This document shows, piece after piece, positions 1-7,889 of a stretch of 47,248 nt of DNA. Position 1 is the stretch's first letter; the number at the start of each line of letters is the position of its first letter. The notes under the pieces were generated by a model. That model was not told where the DNA came from. It made no database searches and was given only the letters and a program-made list of their open reading frames with translations. The stretch comes from Bacteroidales bacterium (GTDB lineage Bacteria; Bacteroidota; Bacteroidia; Bacteroidales; UBA932): contig JALCMP010000013.1 of the NCBI GenBank assembly GCA_022648545.1, forward strand, positions 1 through 47,248. Reading direction: 5' to 3'. Both the position numbers and the translations under genes were made by a program.

Positions 1-826
1 TGTCGCGTTTCTTTTTTAAATAAGGATAGTCAACCGGTTCCCAGCATGTAGGAAATTCTTCGAAAACGCCTCCGCAGCTTTTTGAAAAACGTGCATCGCA
101 TATCTTTCCGTCATATTTCAAGACTTCTCCCCAGGTTGAATCCACCGCCCTGATAACAGTTTTAGTGGATTCACGGGTAAGTCCCTGGTACCTCTGGCAA
201 TGATCGTCGGCACAAACATCAAAAAGGGTATGATCTTCGCGATCCGACCATTTTATAAGTTCCGACTCAGTACGCGTACATGCCTGATATTTCCTTTCGC
301 TTTTCACGATTTCGCGACTCTTCTCAATCTGGGCAATTAACCATGATCTGGAAATAACAGCATGAGCCTTAAGCAATTCCAATGAAGCATCGGCACTCAT
401 CTCCGATGATATTACACTGGTAAGATAATCTTCTATTCCTATTATGTTTATTGCGGCAATCATGCCGTCTTCGATAAGAAATTTGAGAGCACCGGAGAAC
501 TTTTCTTTTTCCTTACGTTCCCAATGAAAATTCACCCCTATAGTTACATCCTTCAGCCAGAATGTTCCCTCGTCGCAGCTAAGGTATTTATTTTCCTTTA
601 CAACCTGACGGTTTACGAAATCAAATCTGTAATTGGGAGTTTTGGGAACAAGAAGCAACTCTTCGAACTCTTTTCCCTCCCAAAAGATTTTTCCGTTGCG
701 TAACTGCACATTCATTGCTCCGGAATAGAATTTTTCGCATCCTTCCGCGGTATAGGCGGAATTCAATTCGAATTCTATCGTTTCCGCATGCATTATGCCT
801 ACGCTCACGATAAATTGTTTCTTCAT
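1..826 (-). CDS. SpoIID/LytB domain protein (partial, C-terminus outside window)
   Basis: Reading the minus strand from the ATG at 826 gives an open frame of 275 codons that runs off the window edge without a stop. It begins MKKQFIVSVG. The middle contains a SpoIID/LytB-like core: a segment around residues 125-165 (IGIEDYLTSVISSEM, then LKAHAVISRSWLIAQ) and a downstream SCGGVFEEF motif near residue 255. In sporulating Firmicutes SpoIID is a lytic transglycosylase; Bacteroidota homologues are usually annotated only as SpoIID/LytB proteins, and their substrate is not known to me. No signal peptide is obvious. The start codon overlaps the stop of the upstream DUF4922 gene by four bases (ATGA), so the two are translationally coupled within one operon. 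The family call is good; the reaction is inferred. Confidence 0.82.
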   Translation of the reverse strand, partial: MKKQFIVSVGIMHAETIEFELNSAYTAEGCEKFYSGAMNVQLRNGKIFWEGKEFEELLLVPKTPNYRFDFVNRQVVKENKYLSCDEGTFWLKDVTIGVNFHWERKEKEKFSGALKFLIEDGMIAAINIIGIEDYLTSVISSEMSADASLELLKAHAVISRSWLIAQIEKSREIVKSERKYQACTRTESELIKWSDREDHTLFDVCADDHCQRYQGLTRESTKTVIRAVDSTWGEVLKYDGKICDARFSKSCGGVFEEFPTCWEPVDYPYLKKKRD

Positions 827-1848
827 GTATTTTTGTTTTTAGTTGTGTGTGTGTTCTTCATAGTTTTTATTATATCCTCCGACTGCCTGTGAGTAATGCA
901 TATTTCAGAAAATATCTTTTCGATATCGCCGGAAGTGATTTTATCGAAATCCTCCTTACGGGGAGTAACGAAAATACCCCCGAAATCAACCGAGGCCGGA
1001 CTTACCAGTAAATGTTTTTCTCCTTTGGCTGTATAGCAGGAAGGTCTGAGTTGGCGCCTGACGAAAACAGCTGCACGCCACAGATTAGGATCACGCTTAT
1101 TATCCGTACGTTCGAACCATACCAGAATATCCATCATAGGTTCCCAATCTCCTTTTTTCACAGGAAGTACCGACATAAATAAATTGAAAACTCTGGTTAT
1201 ATCCCTGCGACAGTGTGACTCTAGGATAAAACATCCGTTTGCGAAATTTACGACATACGAAAGACGTGTACGTGCCGTTTTATAAAAGACCTTGCGATCA
1301 AGCTTATCGAAATCCGTCTGAAGAGGCAATTCCCCCTTGTTCCCCGCCTGAAAATGAAGATGATCGGGTGCAGAAGCTCCACATTTAGGACCATTGTAAA
1401 AAACAATGTGATTACAAAGAGATTTGGCAAGAGATACCATATCAATAAAACGTCCTTCTATATGCTGCCTTACATGCACGTCATCCACGATTGTAAAATG
1501 CCTGTTGAAAATAGGAAAAGGATTAACTATCAGATCGTATTCTCCGCCATCGCATATTACACGTACGGCATCCTGACCAACCTGTCGATATTCGCGGCAT
1601 AAAAAACATTTCCTGTTTCTTAGTGTCTCCGCATCTATTTTAGCGGTTGTGGAAACAACACGTGCCGGATTATACTGCACTTTAAAATCAAAACATCCGA
1701 CCCTGAGCCTTTTTATTGAAACACCGGCCAGAGCCCCAAAACGTTCGGATGCAACAGACCATGTTTCAAGATCTTTTTTCAAAAGAGCATCCGCTATATC
1801 GGACGTCAATTGCCTCCATGTATATTTTTCACTTTTTTCCTCAGCCAT
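823..1848 (-). CDS. DUF4922 protein, HIT/GalT-like nucleotidyl phosphorylase relative
   Basis: The product has 341 residues. A CFLC pair lies at residues 81-84, and a GASAPDHLHFQAG segment contains a histidine-triad-like H163-L-H165-F-Q167 core. This pattern is typical of the HIT/GalT superfamily, which includes plant-type GDP-galactose phosphorylases, and matches what is annotated as DUF4922 in Bacteroidota. A nucleotide-sugar phosphorylase or transferase activity is therefore plausible but not proven. No signal peptide is present, so it should be cytoplasmic. It is the third gene of a minus-strand operon (rubredoxin, glycosyltransferase, this gene, SpoIID/LytB) and shares an ATGA overlap with the last. 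An 80-base gap with a strong hairpin separates it from the glycosyltransferase upstream. The four-gene context suggests a role in making or remodelling a sugar-containing envelope polymer. Confidence 0.8.
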   Translation of the reverse strand: MAEEKSEKYTWRQLTSDIADALLKKDLETWSVASERFGALAGVSIKRLRVGCFDFKVQYNPARVVSTTAKIDAETLRNRKCFLCREYRQVGQDAVRVICDGGEYDLIVNPFPIFNRHFTIVDDVHVRQHIEGRFIDMVSLAKSLCNHIVFYNGPKCGASAPDHLHFQAGNKGELPLQTDFDKLDRKVFYKTARTRLSYVVNFANGCFILESHCRRDITRVFNLFMSVLPVKKGDWEPMMDILVWFERTDNKRDPNLWRAAVFVRRQLRPSCYTAKGEKHLLVSPASVDFGGIFVTPRKEDFDKITSGDIEKIFSEICITHRQSEDIIKTMKNTHTTKNKNT

Positions 1849-1867
1849 AGGTATAAAATTCTTAAAA

Positions 1868-1913
1868 CGCCATATCCTTCGCCGGAGTACAATGCCGACG
1901 AAGATATATGGCG
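1868..1913 (-). terminator. intra-operon hairpin, possible partial terminator
   Basis: CGCCATAT (1868-1875) pairs with ATATGGCG (1906-1913), and an inner CTTCG (1877-1881) pairs with CGAAG (1899-1903), giving a two-part stem with a small asymmetric bulge and a loop of about 17 bases. On the minus strand the stem is followed by TTTTAAGAATTTTAT, a broken U-rich tract. It sits between the glycosyltransferase stop and the DUF4922 start. It could be an attenuator or an RNA-processing/stability hairpin that lowers expression of the two distal genes. The pairing is seen directly; the role is inferred. Confidence 0.5.
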
Positions 1914-1928
1914 ATATAATGGTGCTTC

Positions 1929-3428
1929 CTATAAACGACCGCTGCCGTTCATACGTACCCTGGCCTGCACTTCCCAGGTCCTTAGCCTGTCTTTGTAAAC
2001 ATTATTTCTGTTAGTGGTAACTATGTCCAGAGCGGCATCGGAATTTCCGTCCCATCTGCGACAGAAATATACGGAATCGTACACCCTTCCGATCTGGTAT
2101 CTGCGTGAGAACATAAGTCCCAGAGCATAATCCTCGCCATAGCACACATTAGGGAAATTTATATTCCTGAGGACAGGTGTATAGAATGCCCTCGGAGATC
2201 CGAGACCGTTTATTCTAAGTGCATTATTACGCCCGTTATCAGGAGTCCACTCTTTATGTCCTATATACCCCGGAGGTATGGTATTCATATGAAAATCGGT
2301 TATAGTATAAGACCCTATTACCATTGCGCAATTATTTTCATAAAACGCCTTTACCATCTTCGACAGGGTATCGGGCCCCGAATAAACGTCATCGGAATCC
2401 ATCTGCACTGCAAACTTACCGCATTGAGAATGATGTACCGCGCTGTTCCAGTTTCCTCCCACACCGGTATCGGTACGTTCCGGTATTATGTGTATCAGCC
2501 TTTTGTCATCCTTAAATTCGTCTATCGCTTCGGTTGTTCCATCGGTACAATGCTGATCTACAACTATTACGTTGTACTTAAAATCAGTTTCCTGCGACAA
2601 AGCGCTTTTTATCGCATCGCGTATTGTCTTAACCCTGTTATAAACGGGGATGATTATAGATGCCTCGTTCTCGAACTTTTCACAATCCAGATCTATATGC
2701 TCGAATTTAGGTTCAAGATATGCTCCGATCTCCTTAAGATGCTCCGTACATGCCTGCTCCATTTCTATCTGCACGGCTCTGTTCTTTGGATCTACATAAT
2801 CGAACATCTTTTCTCCGCTTTTCCTTACATCCTTCTCAACATCGGAATATATGAACTCGTTTATATGCACAAGTTCGCCCTTCTGGGAAATCTTAAGACG
2901 CAGATCATATGCCCCTGCAAATTCATAATCGGCCTTCATTCGGGAAACGGCATCATGGAGAGCCGAAGTCCTGAAGAACAATACCGATCCGAAATCAAAA
3001 TCGTCGCGCAGGCTTCCGAACTGGTAATCTATTACCGGGGCTTCGATTCTATTTCCCCCCGATATTCTGTAATGGTCTGCATAAAGCATATCGCCTCCAG
3101 AATCTTCAGCAACCCTTACGAATCTTTCCAGAGCGAAGAGCGTAAAATCCAGGAAAGTATATTTATTATAAAATAATGTATAACCGGCAGTCGCAAGCTC
3201 CGATATCTTTCTTATATCGGCGGAACCGGCCAGCGAATCCAATTCCACGAATTCGCATCCCCGGAGCTCTTCGGATTCAAGATCCTCCCCGGATAAATCG
3301 CAATTGCCTTTAACGCCAAGAAGAAAAACTTTGGAAACCCTTTCGCTTGCAGAAAGGCCTTTTACAGTATCGGCCACCTGAGCCTTATTTCTTACGGGAA
3401 CGAAACAATCGATATTTCTTTTATTCAT
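1929..3428 (-). CDS. family 2 glycosyltransferase with two GT-A-like domains
   Basis: The product has 499 residues. The C-terminal part (about 250-480) is a clear GT2 domain: ASIIIPVYNR strand, then IVVDQHCTDGT, and the metal-binding QMDSDD motif at residues 344-347. The N-terminal 250 residues look like a second, degenerate GT-A fold: FVPVRN at the start, and a LFYNKYTFLDF...DMLYADHY stretch that resembles the acceptor half of GT2 enzymes but lacks a convincing DXD nucleotide-sugar motif. It is probably cytoplasmic; no membrane segment is visible. The start lies 2 bases after the rubredoxin stop, so the two genes are co-transcribed. Donor and acceptor sugars cannot be told from sequence. The partnership with DUF4922 and SpoIID/LytB genes suggests cell-envelope glycan work. 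Confidence 0.88.
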   Translation of the reverse strand: MNKRNIDCFVPVRNKAQVADTVKGLSASERVSKVFLLGVKGNCDLSGEDLESEELRGCEFVELDSLAGSADIRKISELATAGYTLFYNKYTFLDFTLFALERFVRVAEDSGGDMLYADHYRISGGNRIEAPVIDYQFGSLRDDFDFGSVLFFRTSALHDAVSRMKADYEFAGAYDLRLKISQKGELVHINEFIYSDVEKDVRKSGEKMFDYVDPKNRAVQIEMEQACTEHLKEIGAYLEPKFEHIDLDCEKFENEASIIIPVYNRVKTIRDAIKSALSQETDFKYNVIVVDQHCTDGTTEAIDEFKDDKRLIHIIPERTDTGVGGNWNSAVHHSQCGKFAVQMDSDDVYSGPDTLSKMVKAFYENNCAMVIGSYTITDFHMNTIPPGYIGHKEWTPDNGRNNALRINGLGSPRAFYTPVLRNINFPNVCYGEDYALGLMFSRRYQIGRVYDSVYFCRRWDGNSDAALDIVTTNRNNVYKDRLRTWEVQARVRMNGSGRL

Positions 3429-3430
3429 GT

Positions 3431-3595
3431 CTAATCCTCTTGCAATGAAAACTCATCCTTCCCCACTCCACAGAGGGGGCAAACCCAGTCGTCGGGAAGA
3501 TCTTCGAACCTGGTTCCCGGAGCTATATCGTTTTCAGGATCTCCTGCAGCTTCGTCATATACATAGCCGCAAACATCGCAAACATACTTTTTCAT
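3431..3595 (-). CDS. rubredoxin
   Basis: A 54-residue protein, [20 protein letters not shown] at its start, with both CxxCG knuckles of rubredoxin: CDVCG at residues 6-10 and CPLCG at residues 39-43. These four cysteines bind one iron atom, and the protein carries single electrons in the cytoplasm. The length is normal for a single-domain rubredoxin. It is the first gene of the minus-strand operon, ending 2 bases before the glycosyltransferase start. A TATATTTG box lies about 47 bases upstream on the minus strand. In anaerobes rubredoxins commonly feed superoxide reductase, rubrerythrin or oxidase systems; none of these is nearby, so the redox partner is unknown. Confidence 0.95.
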   Translation of the reverse strand: MKKYVCDVCGYVYDEAAGDPENDIAPGTRFEDLPDDWVCPLCGVGKDEFSLQED

Positions 3596-3641
3596 AATCT
3601 TGTGTTTTATTTCGGTCGTTATTAATTTGTTGTTGGGTCTT

Positions 3642-3669
3642 CAAATATAGATAAAAATATATATATTTG
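3642..3669. promoter_or_regulatory. divergent promoter region with paired -7 boxes
   Basis: CAAATATA at 3642-3649 is TATATTTG on the minus strand, an exact match to the Bacteroidota -7 consensus TAnnTTTG, facing the rubredoxin operon. A second TATATTTG at 3662-3669 faces the GH18 gene on the plus strand. No convincing TTTG -33 element is found at the usual 19-21 base spacing for either. The plus-strand box is only 8 bases from the GH18 start codon, so that transcript would be nearly leaderless if this box is used. Confidence 0.5.
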
Positions 3670-3677
3670 ATACCACT

Positions 3678-4793
3678 ATGAAAAAACTTCTCTCGGGCGT
3701 GCTTTTCCCATGCCTGGCGTTGTGTCTTATTCTTGCAGGATGCGGAAAAAGCGGTACGACGCCTGAAAACAATACCGGAAACGAACCCGGTGACGGAACT
3801 ACTACGGAAGACATAAAGGCGGATCCTTCCGCGCTCCCGGACAAAATAGTACTTGCCTATGTAACATCATGGGGAAGCAAAATGCCCGATGTTATTAAAC
3901 TTACCCACATATCATATGCATTCGGTAACATAAAAAGCGATTTTTCCAGCATACATATCGACGGTGAAAGCCGTCTGAAAACAATAATATACCAGAAGAG
4001 GAAAAACAAAGACCTCAAGGTGCTTTTGTGCATAGGAGGATGGGGAAGCGGCAAATTCAGCGAAATGGCAGCAAGCGAAACATTCCGGAAAAGATTCGCA
4101 TCCAATTGCATGGACCTCATAACGAATACAGGAATCGACGGAATAGACATAGACTGGGAATATCCTACCAGCAGTGTCGCCGGCATAAGTTCTTCGCCCG
4201 ACGACACGCGGAATTTCACCCTTATGATAAAAGCCATAAGAAATGCAATAGGATCTAAACACCTTCTTACGGTTGCCTCGCCCGGAAGTGCAAGCTACAT
4301 AAACTGGAAGGACGTTATTCCTTATGTTGATTTCGTAAACGTAATGACTTACGACATGGCGAATCCGCCGTATCACGATTCACCGCTGCACAGATCAGAT
4401 CTTACCGGATGGCTTGCGGACGACGAAGCGGTTCTAAGACACACTAATGCCGGTATTCCCTACAACAGGCTTTTGCTGGGAATACCCTTCTACGGCAGAG
4501 GAACCGGAAAAGACGGAGAAGTTGCCACTACCGTTTCATATTCAAATTTGCTTTCCATAATAGAATCCGGTAAATTTACAGAAAGGTGGGACGATGTAGC
4601 CAAGGTGCCTTATCTTACGAATCCCGACGGCAAGATGGTTTGTTCTTACGAAAATCCGAGATCCGTATCGGAAAAATGCACCTTTGCAAAAGAAAAAGGA
4701 CTAAGGGGTGTAATGTACTGGAGTTATTCCCTGGATGATGATTCCGGATCCCTGAGAGATGCAGCCTGCGAAGGCATGCTCGGCTCCGACTAA
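3678..4793 (+). CDS. GH18 family chitinase-like secreted lipoprotein
   Basis: The product has 371 residues. It starts with a lipoprotein signal (MKKLLSGVLFPCLALCLILAGC, lipidated Cys22) and a Gly/Thr/Asn-rich linker to about residue 50. The rest is a GH18 TIM barrel: LLCIGGWG near residue 120, the catalytic DxxDxDxE motif DGIDIDWE at 154-161 (acid Glu161), then a VMTYDM strand and a YWSYSLDDD end. GH18 enzymes hydrolyse beta-1,4-linked N-acetylglucosamine in chitin, peptidoglycan-like chains or N-glycan cores by substrate-assisted catalysis; which one applies here cannot be decided. The TonB-independent context (CCC-motif, DUF2752 and GH3 genes following at 9-23 bases or overlapping) suggests co-action with the GH3 enzyme, which could remove GlcNAc or glucose from the products. 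Confidence 0.9.
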   Translation: MKKLLSGVLFPCLALCLILAGCGKSGTTPENNTGNEPGDGTTTEDIKADPSALPDKIVLAYVTSWGSKMPDVIKLTHISYAFGNIKSDFSSIHIDGESRLKTIIYQKRKNKDLKVLLCIGGWGSGKFSEMAASETFRKRFASNCMDLITNTGIDGIDIDWEYPTSSVAGISSSPDDTRNFTLMIKAIRNAIGSKHLLTVASPGSASYINWKDVIPYVDFVNVMTYDMANPPYHDSPLHRSDLTGWLADDEAVLRHTNAGIPYNRLLLGIPFYGRGTGKDGEVATTVSYSNLLSIIESGKFTERWDDVAKVPYLTNPDGKMVCSYENPRSVSEKCTFAKEKGLRGVMYWSYSLDDDSGSLRDAACEGMLGSD

Positions 4794-4816
4794 CTTTAAT
4801 TTTTAATACCCGTATT

Positions 4817-5134
4817 ATGGAAATAATTCAAAAACGAAACGCCCCTAATGCAGTATCATCTCTGGTACTGGGCATATGCTCCCTTGCATTCGGATGTATA
4901 TTCATAGGGCTGATTTGCGGCATAGTAGGATTGTCGCTCGCAAACAAAGGCATGAGAGAATACCGTTCCGCCCCCGATATATATAATGGATACGGAATGC
5001 TTAACGCCGGAAAAATACTGTCAATAATAGGCATTGTCCTGAGCGGACTCTATTTAATTTATTATCTGGTAATAGTACTTATATTAGGATTATCCATAGG
5101 AGGCCTGGGGCTTATCAATACCGTGGCGGCATAG
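4817..5134 (+). CDS. CCC-motif / DUF4190-like small membrane protein
   Basis: A 105-residue protein with two hydrophobic hairpins. The first (about residues 15-42) contains SLVLGICSLAFGCIFIGLICG, and the second (about 65-100) contains ILSIIGIVLSGLYLIYYLVIV. Between them is a short polar stretch with the ANKGM...Y...G.. pattern that is typical of the small membrane proteins annotated as DUF4190 or CCC-motif proteins. Function is unknown. In Bacteroidota such genes often sit beside DUF2752 genes, as here: the DUF2752 start is 9 bases downstream. Co-transcription with the flanking GH18 and GH3 genes is likely from spacing. Confidence 0.8.
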   Translation: MEIIQKRNAPNAVSSLVLGICSLAFGCIFIGLICGIVGLSLANKGMREYRSAPDIYNGYGMLNAGKILSIIGIVLSGLYLIYYLVIVLILGLSIGGLGLINTVAA

Positions 5135-5143
5135 TTCTCCAAT

Positions 5144-5470
5144 ATGCTGCATGATATAACAACATGGATGAGTTCGCATATGCTTCCGTGTGCATGGAAG
5201 CAGTTTCTGGGAATAAGTTGTCCCATGTGCGGATTCCAGCGTTCAGTAATAAAACTTCTGGAGGGTGATTTGGCAGGATCATTTGCAGCTTTTCCCCCGC
5301 TTACTGTTTTTGCGGCAAGTCTCATATACATTGCCGCACTCCGGCTCATACACTTGAAAAATCACACCACCCTCAATGCTCCGAAAATAAAAGTGCTCGC
5401 AATAATAAATATTGCAGCCCTTGTATTCAATTTCTTTTATCAAAACTTTTTATATAAACATATACAATGA
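5144..5470 (+). CDS. DUF2752 membrane protein
   Basis: A 108-residue protein with the family hallmark CPMCGFQRS (about residues 26-34) followed by two membrane segments (about 48-68 and 83-100). DUF2752 proteins carry this CPxCG motif at the membrane edge; the function is unknown. Its stop overlaps the GH3 start by four bases (ATGA), so translation of the GH3 gene is probably coupled to it. That coupling is unusual because nothing is known that links DUF2752 to glycosidases. Confidence 0.85.
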   Translation: MLHDITTWMSSHMLPCAWKQFLGISCPMCGFQRSVIKLLEGDLAGSFAAFPPLTVFAASLIYIAALRLIHLKNHTTLNAPKIKVLAIINIAALVFNFFYQNFLYKHIQ

Positions 5471-7761
5471 AGACGAATAAAATAAAAGGTATATTAAGAA
5501 AATCTGTTACGGTTTTGACGGCTGTGGGCATGACTTCCGCAATAAGCATTTCGTGCAGCAAATGGCATGAAGAGGAAAAAGACGGGTTTACGCAAATCAA
5601 TCAGAAAAACGGAAGGACACTCGGATACAACAAAAAATCAGGTATAAAAATAATATACCGCAACGGCTATGCATTTAAGGATCTGAATAAAAACGGAGAA
5701 CTTGATATATATGAAGATTGGAGAAAAAGTCCACGGGAAAGAGCCGAAGATCTGGCGTCGGTATTATCCGTAAACGAAATAGCGGGCCTCATGCTTTACA
5801 GCAGCCACCAGGCTATTCCCGGAACAGGAACGTTCAAGGGGACATACGACGGTAAACCATACGAAGAAGGAAAAACCGATCCGTCCGCACTTAGCGACGA
5901 ACAAAAGGAATTCCTCAAGGAAGACAATCTGAGACATATTCTCGTAACCTCGGTAAAGACGCCTGCCATTGCTGCAAGATGGAACAACAAGGTACAGGCC
6001 TTCTGTGAAAGTCTCGGACACGGCATTCCGGTAAACAACAGTTCGGATCCGCGCAACGGAGCCGTTGCAAACGCAGAATTCAATGCAGGAAACGGTGGCA
6101 GGATTTCCATGTGGCCCGGTGATTTAGGGCTGGCTGCAACCGGAGATCCCGAAATAACAAAACGTTTCGGCATAATTGCATCAAGGGAATACAGAGCTCT
6201 CGGCATTGCAACGGCATTGTCTCCTCAAATAGACATAGCCACCGAACCGCGCTGGTACAGATTCTCGGGAACATTCGGAGAAGACCCCGATCTTACGGCA
6301 AAAATGGCAAAAGCTTATGTCGACGGATTTCAAACTACATATGAAGGAGAATGCGTAGAAGGCAAGTGGGGATTCGAAAGTGTAAATGCAATGGTAAAAC
6401 ACTGGCCGGGAGGCGGTCCGTGCGAAAGCGGAAGGGACGCCCATTACGGATTCGGAAAATATGCGGTTTATCCCGGAAACGATTTCGAAAACCACCTTAA
6501 GCCATTTACAGACGGAGCATTCAGGCTTGACGACGGAACCGGCTCGGCTTCGGCCGTAATGCCGTACTATACCATTTCGTACGGGCGTGATCCGAACGGG
6601 AACAATGTGGGAAACAGTTACAGCAAATACATAATTACCGATTTGCTTAGAAATAAATACAAATTCGACGGAGTAGTGTGCACCGACTGGGCGGTAACCG
6701 CAGATGAAAAGGGAGTAGGCATACACAGCGGGAAATGCTGGGGGGAAGAGAACCTCACCGTTGCAGAACGTCATTTTAAAGCTCTTATGGCAGGCGTAGA
6801 CCAGTTCGGAGGGAATAACGATAAAGTTCCCGTTATGGAAGCATATAATATGGGCGTAAAGCAATTCGGAGAAAAAGCGATGAAGGCAAGATTCGAAAAA
6901 TCAGCCGTCAGGTTGCTTAAAAACATGTTCAGAACCGGACTTTTTGATAATCCGTACACCGACCCGGTTATTGCGGAAAAGATAGTCGGATGTCCTGAAT
7001 ATATGAAGGAGGGCTACCTGGCACAGGTGAAATCCGTAATCATGCTTAAAAACAAAAGCGGTATCGTCCCTTTGAAAAGTAAAGCCGTGGTTTACATGGA
7101 AAAACGCCATTATCCGGCAATCCCGGGATTTTTCGGGGGATCTTCCGCAGAACATGACGGATGGGCCATGGAACCGGAACTGCTAAGCAAATACTTTACG
7201 ATAACGGATGATCCGCAGAAAGCCGATTTCGGAATAGCATTCATCAGAAATCCAATGTCGGGTTATGGATACGACATTAAGGACGCACAGAAGGGAGGTT
7301 CGGGATACGTTCCCATATCGCTGCAATACAACGACTATACGGCCAGATATTCGAGAAGAAAAAGTATTGCGGGCGGAGATCCTTACGAGAACTTTACGAA
7401 CCGGTCATACAGAGGAAAAAGCGTAAAGACGTACAACAAATCCGACATGTACGCCGTAACAGGCATGAAGAAAAAGCTTGGGGACAAACCTTTAATAACT
7501 ATTATATCCATGGACAACCCCATGGTTATGGGGGAAATAGAAAAATATTCCGACGTTATACTGGTGGGTCTGGGAATACAAAACCAGGCATATCTAGATA
7601 TCCTGATCGGCAAATATAAAGTATCCGGAAAGCTGCCTTTCCAACTTCCGGCGGACATGAAAACCGTGGAAGGACAAAACGAAGATGCACCGCGCGACAT
7701 GCGCTGCTACAAGGATTCCGAAGGAAATATATATGATTTCGGCTTCGGGCTTTCAGATTAA
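5467..7761 (+). CDS. GH3 family beta-glycosidase, lipoprotein
   Basis: The product has 764 residues. The N-terminus carries a signal ending SAISISC (Cys30), a probable lipoprotein. Residues 66-85 (YAFKDLNKNGELDIYEDW) form a Ca-loop-like acidic segment commonly seen in Bacteroidota GH3 proteins. The catalytic barrel follows, with KHWPGGG at 311-317 and the nucleophile region GVVCTDW (Asp407). The C-terminal sandwich begins near residue 505 (VKSVIMLKNKSGIVPL) and ends with SGKLPFQLP. GH3 enzymes are retaining exo-acting beta-glucosidases, xylosidases or N-acetylglucosaminidases. The classical KH(S/T)FPGHG-type GH3 NagZ motif is altered, so I do not assign NagZ. The gene is the last of the GH18/CCC/DUF2752 run and overlaps DUF2752 by ATGA. 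Confidence 0.9.
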   Translation: MKTNKIKGILRKSVTVLTAVGMTSAISISCSKWHEEEKDGFTQINQKNGRTLGYNKKSGIKIIYRNGYAFKDLNKNGELDIYEDWRKSPRERAEDLASVLSVNEIAGLMLYSSHQAIPGTGTFKGTYDGKPYEEGKTDPSALSDEQKEFLKEDNLRHILVTSVKTPAIAARWNNKVQAFCESLGHGIPVNNSSDPRNGAVANAEFNAGNGGRISMWPGDLGLAATGDPEITKRFGIIASREYRALGIATALSPQIDIATEPRWYRFSGTFGEDPDLTAKMAKAYVDGFQTTYEGECVEGKWGFESVNAMVKHWPGGGPCESGRDAHYGFGKYAVYPGNDFENHLKPFTDGAFRLDDGTGSASAVMPYYTISYGRDPNGNNVGNSYSKYIITDLLRNKYKFDGVVCTDWAVTADEKGVGIHSGKCWGEENLTVAERHFKALMAGVDQFGGNNDKVPVMEAYNMGVKQFGEKAMKARFEKSAVRLLKNMFRTGLFDNPYTDPVIAEKIVGCPEYMKEGYLAQVKSVIMLKNKSGIVPLKSKAVVYMEKRHYPAIPGFFGGSSAEHDGWAMEPELLSKYFTITDDPQKADFGIAFIRNPMSGYGYDIKDAQKGGSGYVPISLQYNDYTARYSRRKSIAGGDPYENFTNRSYRGKSVKTYNKSDMYAVTGMKKKLGDKPLITIISMDNPMVMGEIEKYSDVILVGLGIQNQAYLDILIGKYKVSGKLPFQLPADMKTVEGQNEDAPRDMRCYKDSEGNIYDFGFGLSD

Positions 7762-7783
7762 CTAAACATTTCCTTAAAGATCC

Positions 7784-7800
7784 GTTAACTTACAATTAAC
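7784..7800. promoter_or_regulatory. palindrome upstream of TonB receptor gene
   Basis: GTTAA (7784-7788) and TTAAC (7796-7800) form a perfect inverted repeat around a 7-base spacer, about 90 bases before the receptor start. A TTACAAT word occurs at 7790-7796 and again at 7808-7814. The geometry fits a dimeric regulator site, but the bases are A/T-rich and chance is possible. No clear -7/-33 pair was found in this 128-base gap. Confidence 0.3.
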
Positions 7801-7889
7801 CTTCCCTTTACAATAGGATAGCACTCTCTTCACGGGAATGTAATTTCTCCTTTTTTCCTTTGCCCTAGAAAAAATAAAAGCAGGCAAAT

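Noticed and set aside
2256-3176. 306-codon plus-strand frame
   Set aside because: It lies wholly inside the glycosyltransferase gene on the other strand; no recognisable motif, and the minus-strand protein is clearly real.
6181-6864. 227-codon minus-strand frame
   Set aside because: Mirror frame of the GH3 gene, which has intact catalytic motifs on the plus strand.
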